Below, piece after piece: positions 8,111 through 16,647 of a DNA stretch of 64,000 bases. The notes beneath the pieces are model-generated. The model ran no database searches and was not told the DNA's origin. It saw only the letters and a list, made by a program, of their open reading frames with translations. Location of the stretch: the NCBI GenBank assembly GCA_934320645.1, contig CAKRFP010000001.1, positions 86,557 to 150,556 on the forward strand, given 5' to 3'. This DNA comes from an uncultured Bariatricus sp. (GTDB lineage: Bacteria; Bacillota; Clostridia; Lachnospirales; Lachnospiraceae). Made by a program: the position numbers and the translations under genes. Each line of letters starts with the position of its first letter. Within the stretch, counting starts at the first letter, position 1.

Positions 8111-9430
8111 TTAATCCGGTTGATTATTCCTTTTCATTTTCCTATATATGTATATCTGATACAAAATCATAACGCTCCATCCAATAGCGCAAGCATAAGC
8201 TGCTCCATTCATGCCGATATGCGGAACGAGGGTGTATACGAAGATGGTTCGCAGACTGATCTGGATACAGGTTGAGATCAGGGTGATCTTCATTTTCTGA
8301 ATACCACGGAAGTAACCCTGGATTCCATTGGTGACACCTGGGAGAATATAAAAGATCGCAATGCATCTTAAATAATTAGCTCCAATATCTGCCATTTTTC
8401 CACTTCCAAATATATGAATGATCGGCTGTGCAAACAAAAACACCACCAGGAAGATCAGGATACCGTACAGTACTTCCAGAACCAACCCTTTCCGGAAACC
8501 TTCTTTTTTCTTTTCCTGATTGCCAGCCCCAACACTCTGACTGATGTAAGTCATCATGGCATGACTGATACTCTGCTCTGGGATGCATGCGAAATCATCT
8601 ACGCGGTTGACTGCATTAAATGCCGCGATCACACTGACTCCGTACTGGTTGATACAGCCCTGGATCAGAATTTTCCCAATTGGCTGCATCAATTGCTGTA
8701 AGGCTGTCACACCACCATTTTTCAGCACGATTCGGATAATTCCGGTGTCTGGTTTCCATTCTTTTCTTCCAAGTGCAAGGATTGGCATCTTTTTGTATAC
8801 ATAGATCATACACAAAATACAGGAAATACCTTCTGCGATCAGTGTCGATAATCCGGCGCCAATAACGGACATGCCAAATTTCCCTACAAAGAGTAAATCC
8901 AGCACTACATTGACTCCACAAGAAAGTGCCAGAAACCAGATTGGAGTCCTGGAATCTCCGATACTGCGGAGTGCTGCCGTTATAATATTATAAAGAAAAG
9001 TAAATGGAAAACTAAATAAAATAATTTTCAAATACGCACCTGTAAGATCATAAATCTCATCCGGAACCTTTAAGAATCTAAGCAGTGGATGATACCCGAC
9101 CAGGCTGACTCCAAGAATAAGAAATGAAAGAAGCACTCCCATCACCATCGCAGACGCAAATGCCTTTTTCACTTCTTTATACTTTTCTGCCCCATAACAG
9201 GTTCCCATAAATGCGGATGCACCAATTGAAAGCCCCGATGCTCCGAGAATAATGATCGACATCACCGGATTGCTGATTCCGACTGCCGCAAGCGCCTGTT
9301 CTCCCGCACATCTTCCTACGATCACCGAATCCGCTGCATTATAAGTAAGCTGAAGGATATTTCCAAGCAGAATCGGCACTGCAAATCCTATCAGATTACG
9401 ATAGGTACTCCCTTCCGCCAGATTTTTCAT
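8111..9430 (-). CDS. MATE family efflux transporter
   Basis: This 439-residue membrane protein is a cation-driven multidrug/toxin exporter. It shows about 12 hydrophobic segments and an N-terminal half reading LLGNILQLTYNAADSVIVGR, which is the usual MATE signature (substrate-binding first helix). It lies 18 bases behind the LacI regulator gene and 13 bases before the HIT gene, so all three should be one transcript. The substrate is unknown; a role in exporting a toxic sugar acid is possible but not supported by sequence. Confidence 0.9.
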   Translation of the reverse strand: MKNLAEGSTYRNLIGFAVPILLGNILQLTYNAADSVIVGRCAGEQALAAVGISNPVMSIIILGASGLSIGASAFMGTCYGAEKYKEVKKAFASAMVMGVLLSFLILGVSLVGYHPLLRFLKVPDEIYDLTGAYLKIILFSFPFTFLYNIITAALRSIGDSRTPIWFLALSCGVNVVLDLLFVGKFGMSVIGAGLSTLIAEGISCILCMIYVYKKMPILALGRKEWKPDTGIIRIVLKNGGVTALQQLMQPIGKILIQGCINQYGVSVIAAFNAVNRVDDFACIPEQSISHAMMTYISQSVGAGNQEKKKEGFRKGLVLEVLYGILIFLVVFLFAQPIIHIFGSGKMADIGANYLRCIAIFYILPGVTNGIQGYFRGIQKMKITLISTCIQISLRTIFVYTLVPHIGMNGAAYACAIGWSVMILYQIYIYRKMKRNNQPD

Positions 9431-9448
9431 GTTATAACCTCTTTTCTG

Positions 9449-10456
9449 TTAAAAATCTGTTGTACATCTGCGCACGATCTCACACGGAACACACACATTT
9501 TTCTCGATCTGCCGCTCATTTTCCAGAAGTTCTATCATACGTTCTACTGTATTCTTACACATCACGCCCAGCTTACTGTCCACCGAAGTAAGCTCCGGTT
9601 CACAGCTGATCGCCAGAATGGAATTATTATAACCTGTGATCGCCAAATCTTCCGGAATTGAAAATCCTTTTATTTTCGCATACTTGATCGCCCCGATCGC
9701 AATTCCATCCTCCGTTGCAAGTACGCTGTCAAAATCCAGCACATGGTTATACTCCAGTAGCATATTCCTTGTATATTCGATCTCATTTTTCGTCTTAAAC
9801 TTCAGATCTCCGCGGATCGGATAGCCCGCATCCTGCAGCGCAGCTTCATATCCTGCCATCTTCTGATTCGCACTGAAAGAATCCGAATCATACATAAAAA
9901 GAATCCTCTCTTTTCCTCTGCGCAGAAATGCTTTCGTCACCTCGTAGGTCGCCTGAAAATCATCCGCATAGGTACAATAAATATTGTCTCCTGTTACTTT
10001 TGCATTGATCATAAATACCGGTGTCTGTTCTGCTGCTTCCCGGATATAATCCGTGTCAAATTCATCTCTTCCGTTGCCCGCATAGGTAGAACCTACCAAT
10101 ACCAGTGTGTCAATTTTTTTAGAAAGGAGAAGCTTTACATAGCTTTCCTTTTCTTCCTGTTTGAACCCACTACATCCAAGAATACAGTCATATCCGTGGT
10201 CATGGAGGCTGTTCTCCAGATAAGAGATTGCCTTCGCCATATAAGTATCTGAAATATTCGGACAGATGATTCCGACTGTCTTCATCGTCCCCAGTCCCAA
10301 TCCTCTTGCAAATGCATTCGGCGTGTATTCATTTTCTTTCATCACGGCAAGCACTTTTTCTTTCGTCTTCTGACTGACTTTCGGACTGTCATTCACGACT
10401 CTGGACACGGTTGCGATCGACACGTTTGCAAGTTTTGCTATATCATATATATTCAC
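9449..10456 (-). CDS. LacI family transcriptional regulator
   Basis: The 335-residue protein has an N-terminal helix-turn-helix (NIYDIAKLANVSIATVSRVV, residues 2-21) and a periplasmic-binding-protein-like effector domain. The start is GTG at 10454-10456, with AGGAG 7 bases upstream; a second AGGAG lies further up. It is the likely controller of the neighbouring galacturonate genes, since both divergent promoters there carry a 14-bp palindrome of LacI type. The effector would be a uronate or KDG; this is inference from location. Confidence 0.9.
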   Translation of the reverse strand: MNIYDIAKLANVSIATVSRVVNDSPKVSQKTKEKVLAVMKENEYTPNAFARGLGLGTMKTVGIICPNISDTYMAKAISYLENSLHDHGYDCILGCSGFKQEEKESYVKLLLSKKIDTLVLVGSTYAGNGRDEFDTDYIREAAEQTPVFMINAKVTGDNIYCTYADDFQATYEVTKAFLRRGKERILFMYDSDSFSANQKMAGYEAALQDAGYPIRGDLKFKTKNEIEYTRNMLLEYNHVLDFDSVLATEDGIAIGAIKYAKIKGFSIPEDLAITGYNNSILAISCEPELTSVDSKLGVMCKNTVERMIELLENERQIEKNVCVPCEIVRRCTTDF

Positions 10457-10513
10457 TGTTTTTCTCCTGTTTTCTCCTAAAATAAACCATCCGGAAATTC
10501 ACCCTTTAAGTGG

Positions 10514-10550
10514 AAAAGCATATCAGGCAGCTCCTGTCTGATATGCTTTT
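10514..10550. terminator. Strong hairpin between uxaC and lacI
   Basis: A 17-bp stem (10514-10530 with 10534-10550, one G-U pair) closes a 3-base loop and is flanked by A4 and T4. It should end the dctPQM-uxaC transcript and insulate lacI, although the T run is short. Confidence 0.7.
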
Positions 10551-10585
10551 CGTAAGCTCCAGTATTTATTTTAGCATCTATAGTT

Positions 10586-11992
10586 TTACAGGTCAAATCC
10601 AAAGTAGCTTACAGCGTTATTATATGAAATTCCACACACGATTTCTTCCAGAGTCTTATAATCTGCCGGATATTCTCCGTTCTCAACCCATCCTCCGATC
10701 AGTTCACAGAGGATTCTGCGGAAATATTCGTGTCTTGTGTATGATAAGAAGCTTCTGGAATCGGTCAGCATACCTACAAAATTGGAAAGAAGTCCAAGAT
10801 TTGCAAGGGATGTCATCTGTGCGATCATACCCGTCTTGTGATCGTTGAACCACCATGCACTTCCCTGCTGGATCTTTCCTGCTGCCTCTGTTCCCTGGAA
10901 GCATCCAAGGATGGTTCCGATTGCTTCATTATCATTCGGGTTCAGAGAGTACAGGATTGTCTTTGGAAGCTCGTTTGTTGCGATCAGAGAGTTCAGAAAA
11001 TCTGCTGTCTGTGCACTCGGTGCATAGTTGTTGATGCAGTCATATCCGGTATCCGGTCCAAGCTGCTCATACATGAACGCATTGTTATCTCTCTTGCATC
11101 CGTAATGGATCTGCATTACCCAGTTTTTTTCATGGTATGCTTTTCCTACGAACTGCATAAATGCGGTCTTAAAGATCATCTCTTCCTCTCTTGTGATCTT
11201 TTCTCCGTTTAAGCTCTTCTTGAAGATTGCGTCAACTGTCTCCTCAGATGCAGGTGCATACATCACATACTCTAACGCATGATCAGATACGCAGCATCCC
11301 ATCTGTGCAAAGAAATCCATTCTGTTCAGAAGGGCTGCCTTTAAATCAGCAAAGCTCTTGATCTCTACACCGCTTACTTCAGAAAGTGTCTTCATATATT
11401 CCGGATACTCTGGTTTCTCAAGATTCATTGCCTTATCCGGACGCCATGCCGGAAGTACTTTTACTTCAAAGCTTTCATCTTCCGCAAGGATCTTGTGCCA
11501 TTTCAGATCATCTACCGGATCATCTGTGGTACAGATCAGTTTGACATTGGATTTGCGGATGATATTTCTTACAGACATTCCATCTTCCTGCAGCTTTGCG
11601 TTACACAGATTCCATACTTCTTCTGCTGTATCGCCATTCAGATAACCATTGTATCCAAAGTATCTCTGCAGTTCCAGATGGCTCCAGTGGTAAAGCGGAT
11701 TTCCGATTGCTTTTCCAAGAGTTTCTGCCCATTTCTGGAATTTTTCGCGATCACTTGCGCCACCTGTGATGTAATATTCATCCACACCGTTGGAACGCAT
11801 CTGACGCCATTTGTAATGATCTCCACCAAGCCATACCTGTGTGATATTCTCAAACTTACGGTCTTCTGCGATTTCCTGCGGATTGATATGGCAGTGATAA
11901 TCTACGATCGGCATCTTTTCTGCATACTCATGAAATAATTTCTGAGAAGTTTCTGTTGAAAGTAAAAAATCTTTATCCATAAATGGTTTCAT
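10586..11992 (-). CDS. uxaC: Uronate (glucuronate/galacturonate) isomerase UxaC
   Basis: UxaC converts D-galacturonate to D-tagaturonate, or D-glucuronate to D-fructuronate. The 468 residues match the family's length. The metal-binding HxH pair is visible in DYHCHINPQEI near residue 33. It is the last gene behind dctP-dctQ-dctM, 25 bases after dctM, and starts behind AAAGGGGAT. With uxaB and uxaA on the divergent strand, the galacturonate route is complete; uxuA and uxuB for glucuronate are not in the window. Confidence 0.95.
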   Translation of the reverse strand: MKPFMDKDFLLSTETSQKLFHEYAEKMPIVDYHCHINPQEIAEDRKFENITQVWLGGDHYKWRQMRSNGVDEYYITGGASDREKFQKWAETLGKAIGNPLYHWSHLELQRYFGYNGYLNGDTAEEVWNLCNAKLQEDGMSVRNIIRKSNVKLICTTDDPVDDLKWHKILAEDESFEVKVLPAWRPDKAMNLEKPEYPEYMKTLSEVSGVEIKSFADLKAALLNRMDFFAQMGCCVSDHALEYVMYAPASEETVDAIFKKSLNGEKITREEEMIFKTAFMQFVGKAYHEKNWVMQIHYGCKRDNNAFMYEQLGPDTGYDCINNYAPSAQTADFLNSLIATNELPKTILYSLNPNDNEAIGTILGCFQGTEAAGKIQQGSAWWFNDHKTGMIAQMTSLANLGLLSNFVGMLTDSRSFLSYTRHEYFRRILCELIGGWVENGEYPADYKTLEEIVCGISYNNAVSYFGFDL

Positions 11993-12017
11993 AATTTAAA
12001 TCCCCTTTTCTTCTATA

Positions 12018-13325
12018 TTAAATGTATCCCATCATCTTCGGCAGCCATAAGCTGAGTGACGGAATGTATGTAACGAGCATCAGTACAACAAAGATTGCTG
12101 CAAAATATACAAGAAGCTGTCTGAATACTGTTTCAATCTGAACCTTTCCAACCTTAACACCAACAAACAGTGTCGTACCAACCGGTGGTGTAATGGTTCC
12201 GATACACAGGTTGAAGATCATCATGATACCGAAGTGAATGGTATTCATTCCAAGTGCTGTACATACCGGAAGGAAGATTGGTGTAAAGATCAGGCATGCA
12301 GGTGTCATATCCATAAAAGTTCCTACGATCAGCAAAATAACGTTGATCAGAAGTAAGATTACAATCTTGTTGCTGCTGACAGAAAGCAGTGCTGTTGATA
12401 CCAGTGTCGGGATATTGGTAAATGCCATAACCCATGACATAATGCTGGATACACCGATCAGGAAAATGATGATCCCTGTCATCTCCGCACTTTCTTTTAA
12501 AATCTGCGGAATTTCTTTGATCGTGATGGAACGGTATACAAAAAGTGACAGACACAGACTATACACAACGGCTACTACAGAACCTTCGGTTGCTGTGAAC
12601 ACACCAAAAATAATTCCACCGATTACAATTACAATAAGAAGGAGGCAAGGCAGCGCCTGAAGGATGATCTTTCCGGCTTCTTTTGCTGTAAATAAAGATT
12701 TTGCGCGATAACCTTTTTTCTTTGCAATGAAGTAAACAACCAGCATACATGCAAGGCCCCATAAAGCTCCCGGAATATATCCTGCCATGAACAGCGCTGC
12801 TACTGAAGTACCGCCACTTACCAGTGAGTATGTGATCATAACGTTACTCGGCGGGATCAGAAGTCCTGTCGGTGCGGTTGCAATATTGACTGCTGCTGAG
12901 AAGTTCGGATCGTATCCTTCTTCTTTTTCAATCGGTCCAATGATGGATCCCATTGCAGATGCAGCTGCAGTACCGGAACCGGAAATGGATCCAAACAGCA
13001 TGTTTGCCAGAATGTTTGTCTGTGCAAGTGCTCCCGGTGCACGTCCGGTGATCAGTTTTGCAAGGTTGATAAGTCTTACGGCAATTCCACCTTTGTTCAT
13101 AATATTACCTGCAAGGATGAAGAACGGAATTGCAAGCAGGCTGAATACGGAGATACCTGAGAAGATTCTCTGGCATCCGGTAAGTACGGCAACATCAAGG
13201 TTCATAACCGGCAGGATCGCACACACGGATGATACTCCGAGGGCAACCGCGATCGGTACGCCTGCGATCAGCATGATAATTAAGAGGACTAAGATAATCA
13301 GTCCGGATACTAATGCGATATTCAT
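12018..13325 (-). CDS. dctM: TRAP transporter large permease DctM
   Basis: This 435-residue membrane protein is the large, ion-coupled channel subunit of a tripartite TRAP transporter. It shows about 12 hydrophobic helices and family-typical stretches such as GSISGSGTAAASAMG and GLLIPPSNVMITYSL. It starts directly after the dctQ stop. The operon with uxaC and the divergent uronate genes points to galacturonate (or a related sugar acid) as substrate. Confidence 0.94.
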   Translation of the reverse strand: MNIALVSGLIILVLLIIMLIAGVPIAVALGVSSVCAILPVMNLDVAVLTGCQRIFSGISVFSLLAIPFFILAGNIMNKGGIAVRLINLAKLITGRAPGALAQTNILANMLFGSISGSGTAAASAMGSIIGPIEKEEGYDPNFSAAVNIATAPTGLLIPPSNVMITYSLVSGGTSVAALFMAGYIPGALWGLACMLVVYFIAKKKGYRAKSLFTAKEAGKIILQALPCLLLIVIVIGGIIFGVFTATEGSVVAVVYSLCLSLFVYRSITIKEIPQILKESAEMTGIIIFLIGVSSIMSWVMAFTNIPTLVSTALLSVSSNKIVILLLINVILLIVGTFMDMTPACLIFTPIFLPVCTALGMNTIHFGIMMIFNLCIGTITPPVGTTLFVGVKVGKVQIETVFRQLLVYFAAIFVVLMLVTYIPSLSLWLPKMMGYI

Positions 13326-13829
13326 TTATTTTTCCTCCTCGATTTCAGGATTCTCATATCCTTTGCACAGGTCTGCTAAGTTCAGCACTCCATAAAGAGC
13401 GATCAGGATACCACAGATTGGTACAACAGCGTAGATCACGCCCATCATAACACCAAGGGATGCTGTCTTCTGTGTCATCGTCAGTCCCATAATTGTAAAT
13501 CCACCGTAGATCAGTACAATAACTGCAAATGCGATCACAAGAAGCTCGATCACGATCTCAAGAATTCTTCTCTGCGCTTTCGGAAGCTTGTCTACTACAA
13601 AAGTCATTCTCATATGGTCACGTTTACCAAATACATACGCGCTTGAGAACATTGCCATCCATGCAAATGTATAAGTCAGAAGCTCTTCAGATACGGTACT
13701 CGGACTGTTAAAAATGAATCTGGTTACGATCTGATAAGTTCCTACGATCACCATAACTGCAAATAAGATCACACAGATTGTTGAAACAACCGCATTCAGA
13801 CCTTTTCTGATTTTGTGTAATGTTTCCAT
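13326..13829 (-). CDS. dctQ: TRAP transporter small permease DctQ
   Basis: The 167-residue protein has four predicted membrane helices, as expected for the small TRAP subunit, and contains the segment SSAYVFGKRDHMRMTF, which resembles the conserved cytoplasmic loop of DctQ. Its ATG shares one base with the dctP stop (TAATG), and its own stop abuts the dctM start, so the three subunits are tightly coupled. Confidence 0.92.
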   Translation of the reverse strand: METLHKIRKGLNAVVSTICVILFAVMVIVGTYQIVTRFIFNSPSTVSEELLTYTFAWMAMFSSAYVFGKRDHMRMTFVVDKLPKAQRRILEIVIELLVIAFAVIVLIYGGFTIMGLTMTQKTASLGVMMGVIYAVVPICGILIALYGVLNLADLCKGYENPEIEEEK

Positions 13830-14863
13830 TATTTACCCTCCCCTGCGTACTGTTCATTGTATTTCTGGATATGATCATACAGGTCACGGATATTCGGGTT
13901 ATCCTCAAGCATTTCTTCCTGTACATTCTTCACTTTATCCTTGAACTCATTCAGATCCGGTTCGATAAAGGTTACGCCCATATCTTCTTCGGCAGTCTTC
14001 TTTGCTTCCTTCACGTCTTTCTCCCACTCTGCAAGCTCTGTATCTGTAGAAATCTGAGCTGCCTTTTCAAATACCTCACGCTCGCTGTCACTTAAACCGT
14101 TCAGGAATTTATAGTTTGCGATCAGGACATCAGGGATCATCTGGTGTTTTGAATAAGTAAAATATTTTGCCACTTCACCATGCTTGTTATCGGTAAGTGC
14201 AAGCTCATTGTTCTCTGCTCCATCGATAACGCCCTGCTGGATCGCTGTATATACCTCACCAAAGCTCATCGGAGATGCTGCCGCACCAAATGCTTTTGCC
14301 ATCTTGATACTTGCCGGGCTCTGCTGTACACGGATCTTCATACCCTTCATATCATCCGGAGTGTTGATCGGCTTTTTCGCATAGAAGTTTCTTGTTCCTA
14401 CGTTATACCAGGTAACAACCTGAAGACCGGTATCTTCGGTGGATGCATAAATCTTGTTCATATAATCGGTGTCATTCATTGCTGCAAAGTAAGCTTCCTC
14501 TGATGTAAACAGATATGGCATACTGAACACTTCATATACGTCAGCAAAGATTTCCAGGTTCGGAGTACCTGCTACGGTAAAATCAATTGCTCCGGTCTGT
14601 GTCAGCTCGATTGCTTTTGTCTGACCTCCAAGAAGCTCATTCGGGAAAATCTGTACTTCATATTTATCACCGAGTTCTGATTCAATGTAGTCCTTAAATT
14701 CCACAAGCCCTTTATATTCCGGATGCTCCTCGGACTGGGAAAGTGCAACTCGAATGATTCTCTTCTTAGATGTTGTACCGTTACTGCTTCCACATCCGGC
14801 CGCCAGTACGGTGATCATACCTGCGCAAAGCATTGTACTGACAATTTGTTTCCATTTTATCAT
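13829..14863 (-). CDS. dctP: TRAP transporter solute-binding lipoprotein DctP
   Basis: This is the extracytoplasmic binding protein that hands the sugar acid to DctQM. The 344-residue protein has a lipoprotein signal ending in LAAGC with Cys24 as the lipid anchor. The segment IRVQQSPASIKMAKAFGA contains the conserved Arg that usually binds the substrate carboxylate in DctP proteins, followed by GEVYTAIQQGVIDGAENN, a clear family signature. It is the first gene of the operon behind the promoter at 14932-14960. The ligand is inferred to be galacturonate. Confidence 0.94.
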   Translation of the reverse strand: MIKWKQIVSTMLCAGMITVLAAGCGSSNGTTSKKRIIRVALSQSEEHPEYKGLVEFKDYIESELGDKYEVQIFPNELLGGQTKAIELTQTGAIDFTVAGTPNLEIFADVYEVFSMPYLFTSEEAYFAAMNDTDYMNKIYASTEDTGLQVVTWYNVGTRNFYAKKPINTPDDMKGMKIRVQQSPASIKMAKAFGAAASPMSFGEVYTAIQQGVIDGAENNELALTDNKHGEVAKYFTYSKHQMIPDVLIANYKFLNGLSDSEREVFEKAAQISTDTELAEWEKDVKEAKKTAEEDMGVTFIEPDLNEFKDKVKNVQEEMLEDNPNIRDLYDHIQKYNEQYAGEGK

Positions 14864-14907
14864 CTTCTTTGTTCCCCTTTCAGTTTCTACTGAATTCCTT
14901 TCTGTTG

Positions 14908-14960
14908 TGTAAGCCCTTACACTGTACTTTCAGTATATGTCAATTCTTTCACAAATGCAA
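14908..14960 (-). promoter_or_regulatory. dctP promoter with LacI-type operator
   Basis: On the minus strand a -35 TTGCAT (14955-14960), a 17-base spacer and a -10 TATACT (14932-14937) drive dctP. The palindrome TGTAAGCCCTTACA (14908-14921) lies at the expected start of transcription. It matches the classic LacI/CcpA-like operator form TGTAAGnnCTTACA. Confidence 0.8.
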
Positions 14961-15045
14961 GTTGTATCTTATTCGCATTATAACCAAAATTTTACGTCGA
15001 TTTTTGTGCATTTTTACTGTTCTTTTATTTTTTCTTTATTTTCTA

Positions 15046-15091
15046 TTGACGTTTCACTCGGTTAGATGTAATTTAAATGTAAGCTCTTACA
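15046..15091 (+). promoter_or_regulatory. uxaA promoter with LacI-type operator
   Basis: A -35 TTGACG (15046-15051), 17-base spacer and -10 TAATTT (15069-15074) are followed by the palindrome TGTAAGCTCTTACA (15078-15091) at the likely start site. The palindrome has the same arms as the one at 14908-14921 on the other side of the divergent region, so one repressor probably controls both arms. Confidence 0.8.
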
Positions 15092-15129
15092 TTTTCAATA
15101 TTTCAATACAAAGGAGGTTCGTTGATTCC

Positions 15130-16611
15130 TTGAAATCTTTTATTCGAATCAATTCATTAGATAATGTAGCAGTTGCCCTTCAGCCACTGGCTAAAGGCAC
15201 TGTAGTTGAACTTGATGACGTAGTAGTTACATTAACAGAAGACATCATGCAGGGACACAAGTTCGCACTGAAAAATTTAAAAGCCGGTGATTCCATTATT
15301 AAATATGGAAATCCGATCGGGCATGCAACCGCAGATATTCCTGCCGGTTCATGGATTCACACTCATAACTTAAAAACCGGTCTCGGAGAACTTCTTACCT
15401 ATACTTATAATAAGAATGTTACCAAGCTTCCAAAAAGAGAACCAAAGTTCTTCCAGGGATATCGCAGAAAAGACGGACGCGCAGGTGTCCGTAACGAGAT
15501 CTGGATCATTCCTACTGTAGGCTGTGTCAACAATGTCGCAACAGCAATCGAGCGGGCCTCTCAGAAATATATAACAGATCAGATCGACGGTGTCTGTGCA
15601 TTCCCGCATCCTTATGGATGTTCACAGATGGGAGACGACCAGGACAATACCCGTCAGATCCTTGCTGATCTGGTAAATCATCCGAACGCAGGCGGTGTCC
15701 TGGTTCTCGGACTTGGCTGTGAGAACAGCAATATCGATGAGCTGAAAAAATTCATCGGTGATTATGACAGCGACCGTGTACGCTTCCTTGTCGCACAGGA
15801 ATGTGAAGACGAAATCAGCGACGGAATCGAAGTTGTAAAAGAACTGATCGCCTACGCTTCTACTTTTAAGCGTGAACTGATCAGCGCTTCCGAGCTGGTG
15901 ATCGGTATGAAATGTGGCGGCTCTGACGGTTTATCCGGTATCACAGCCAATCCGACCGTCGGCGCATTTTCTGATAAGCTGATATCCATGGGCGGATCCA
16001 CTATCCTTACCGAGGTTCCTGAAATGTTCGGTGCCGAAGTTTCTCTGATGAACCGCTGTGAGACAGAAGAATTATTTAACCAGACCGTATCTCTGGTCAA
16101 TGACTTCAAGAACTACTTCAAGAGTCATAACCAGACAATTTATGAAAATCCTTCTCCGGGAAATAAAAAAGGCGGTATCTCAAGCCTTGAAGACAAATCC
16201 CTCGGATGTACACAGAAATCCGGAAGCGCACCAGTTATGGGCGTTCTCTCCTATGGCGAGCCGGTAAAAGAAAAAGGATTAAACCTTTTAAGTGCTCCGG
16301 GAAATGACCTTGTTGCTTCGACTGCACTTGCTGCATCCGGTGCACACATCGTCCTTTTTACAACCGGACGTGGAACACCATTTGCAAGCCCGGTACCTAC
16401 TGTTAAGATTTCTACCAACAACCAGCTTGCAAAGAAGAAACAGAACTGGATCGATTTCAACTGCGGCGTTATGGTAGAGGATACTCCTCTGGATGAGCTT
16501 TCCGACAATCTTCTGGACTTCGTCCTCGAAGTTGCTTCCGGTAAGAAATCCAAATCCGAAGAAGCCGGTTTCCACGACATGGCAATTTTCAAACAGGGTG
16601 TTACTTTATAA
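15130..16611 (+). CDS. uxaA: Altronate dehydratase UxaA
   Basis: UxaA removes water from D-altronate to give 2-keto-3-deoxygluconate (KDG). The start was set at TTG (15130-15132), 12 bases after AAGGAGG, giving 493 residues and the beginning MKSFIRINSLDNVAVAL, which is how the family starts. The open frame runs upstream to 14869, but that part lies across the promoter and is not protein-like for this family. An N-terminal SAF-like domain (about residues 10-85, HKFALKNLKAGD) is followed by the large catalytic part with GCSQMGDD and MKCGGSDGLSG. First gene of the uxaA-uxaB-kdgA-kdgK operon. Confidence 0.93.
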   Translation: MKSFIRINSLDNVAVALQPLAKGTVVELDDVVVTLTEDIMQGHKFALKNLKAGDSIIKYGNPIGHATADIPAGSWIHTHNLKTGLGELLTYTYNKNVTKLPKREPKFFQGYRRKDGRAGVRNEIWIIPTVGCVNNVATAIERASQKYITDQIDGVCAFPHPYGCSQMGDDQDNTRQILADLVNHPNAGGVLVLGLGCENSNIDELKKFIGDYDSDRVRFLVAQECEDEISDGIEVVKELIAYASTFKRELISASELVIGMKCGGSDGLSGITANPTVGAFSDKLISMGGSTILTEVPEMFGAEVSLMNRCETEELFNQTVSLVNDFKNYFKSHNQTIYENPSPGNKKGGISSLEDKSLGCTQKSGSAPVMGVLSYGEPVKEKGLNLLSAPGNDLVASTALAASGAHIVLFTTGRGTPFASPVPTVKISTNNQLAKKKQNWIDFNCGVMVEDTPLDELSDNLLDFVLEVASGKKSKSEEAGFHDMAIFKQGVTL

Positions 16612-16647
16612 TATAGAAACGTTTTTACGAAAGGAACAGGAATCAGT

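Noticed and set aside
10514..10550. Operator for the LacI regulator
   Set aside because: The inverted repeat is 17 bp per arm with a 3-base loop, the shape of a terminator, and it does not resemble the TGTAAGnnCTTACA sites.
14869..15129. N-terminal extension of UxaA
   Set aside because: The extension covers the uxaA promoter and operator and has a Phe/Leu-rich, non-family sequence. The TTG at 15130 behind AAGGAGG gives the right family start.
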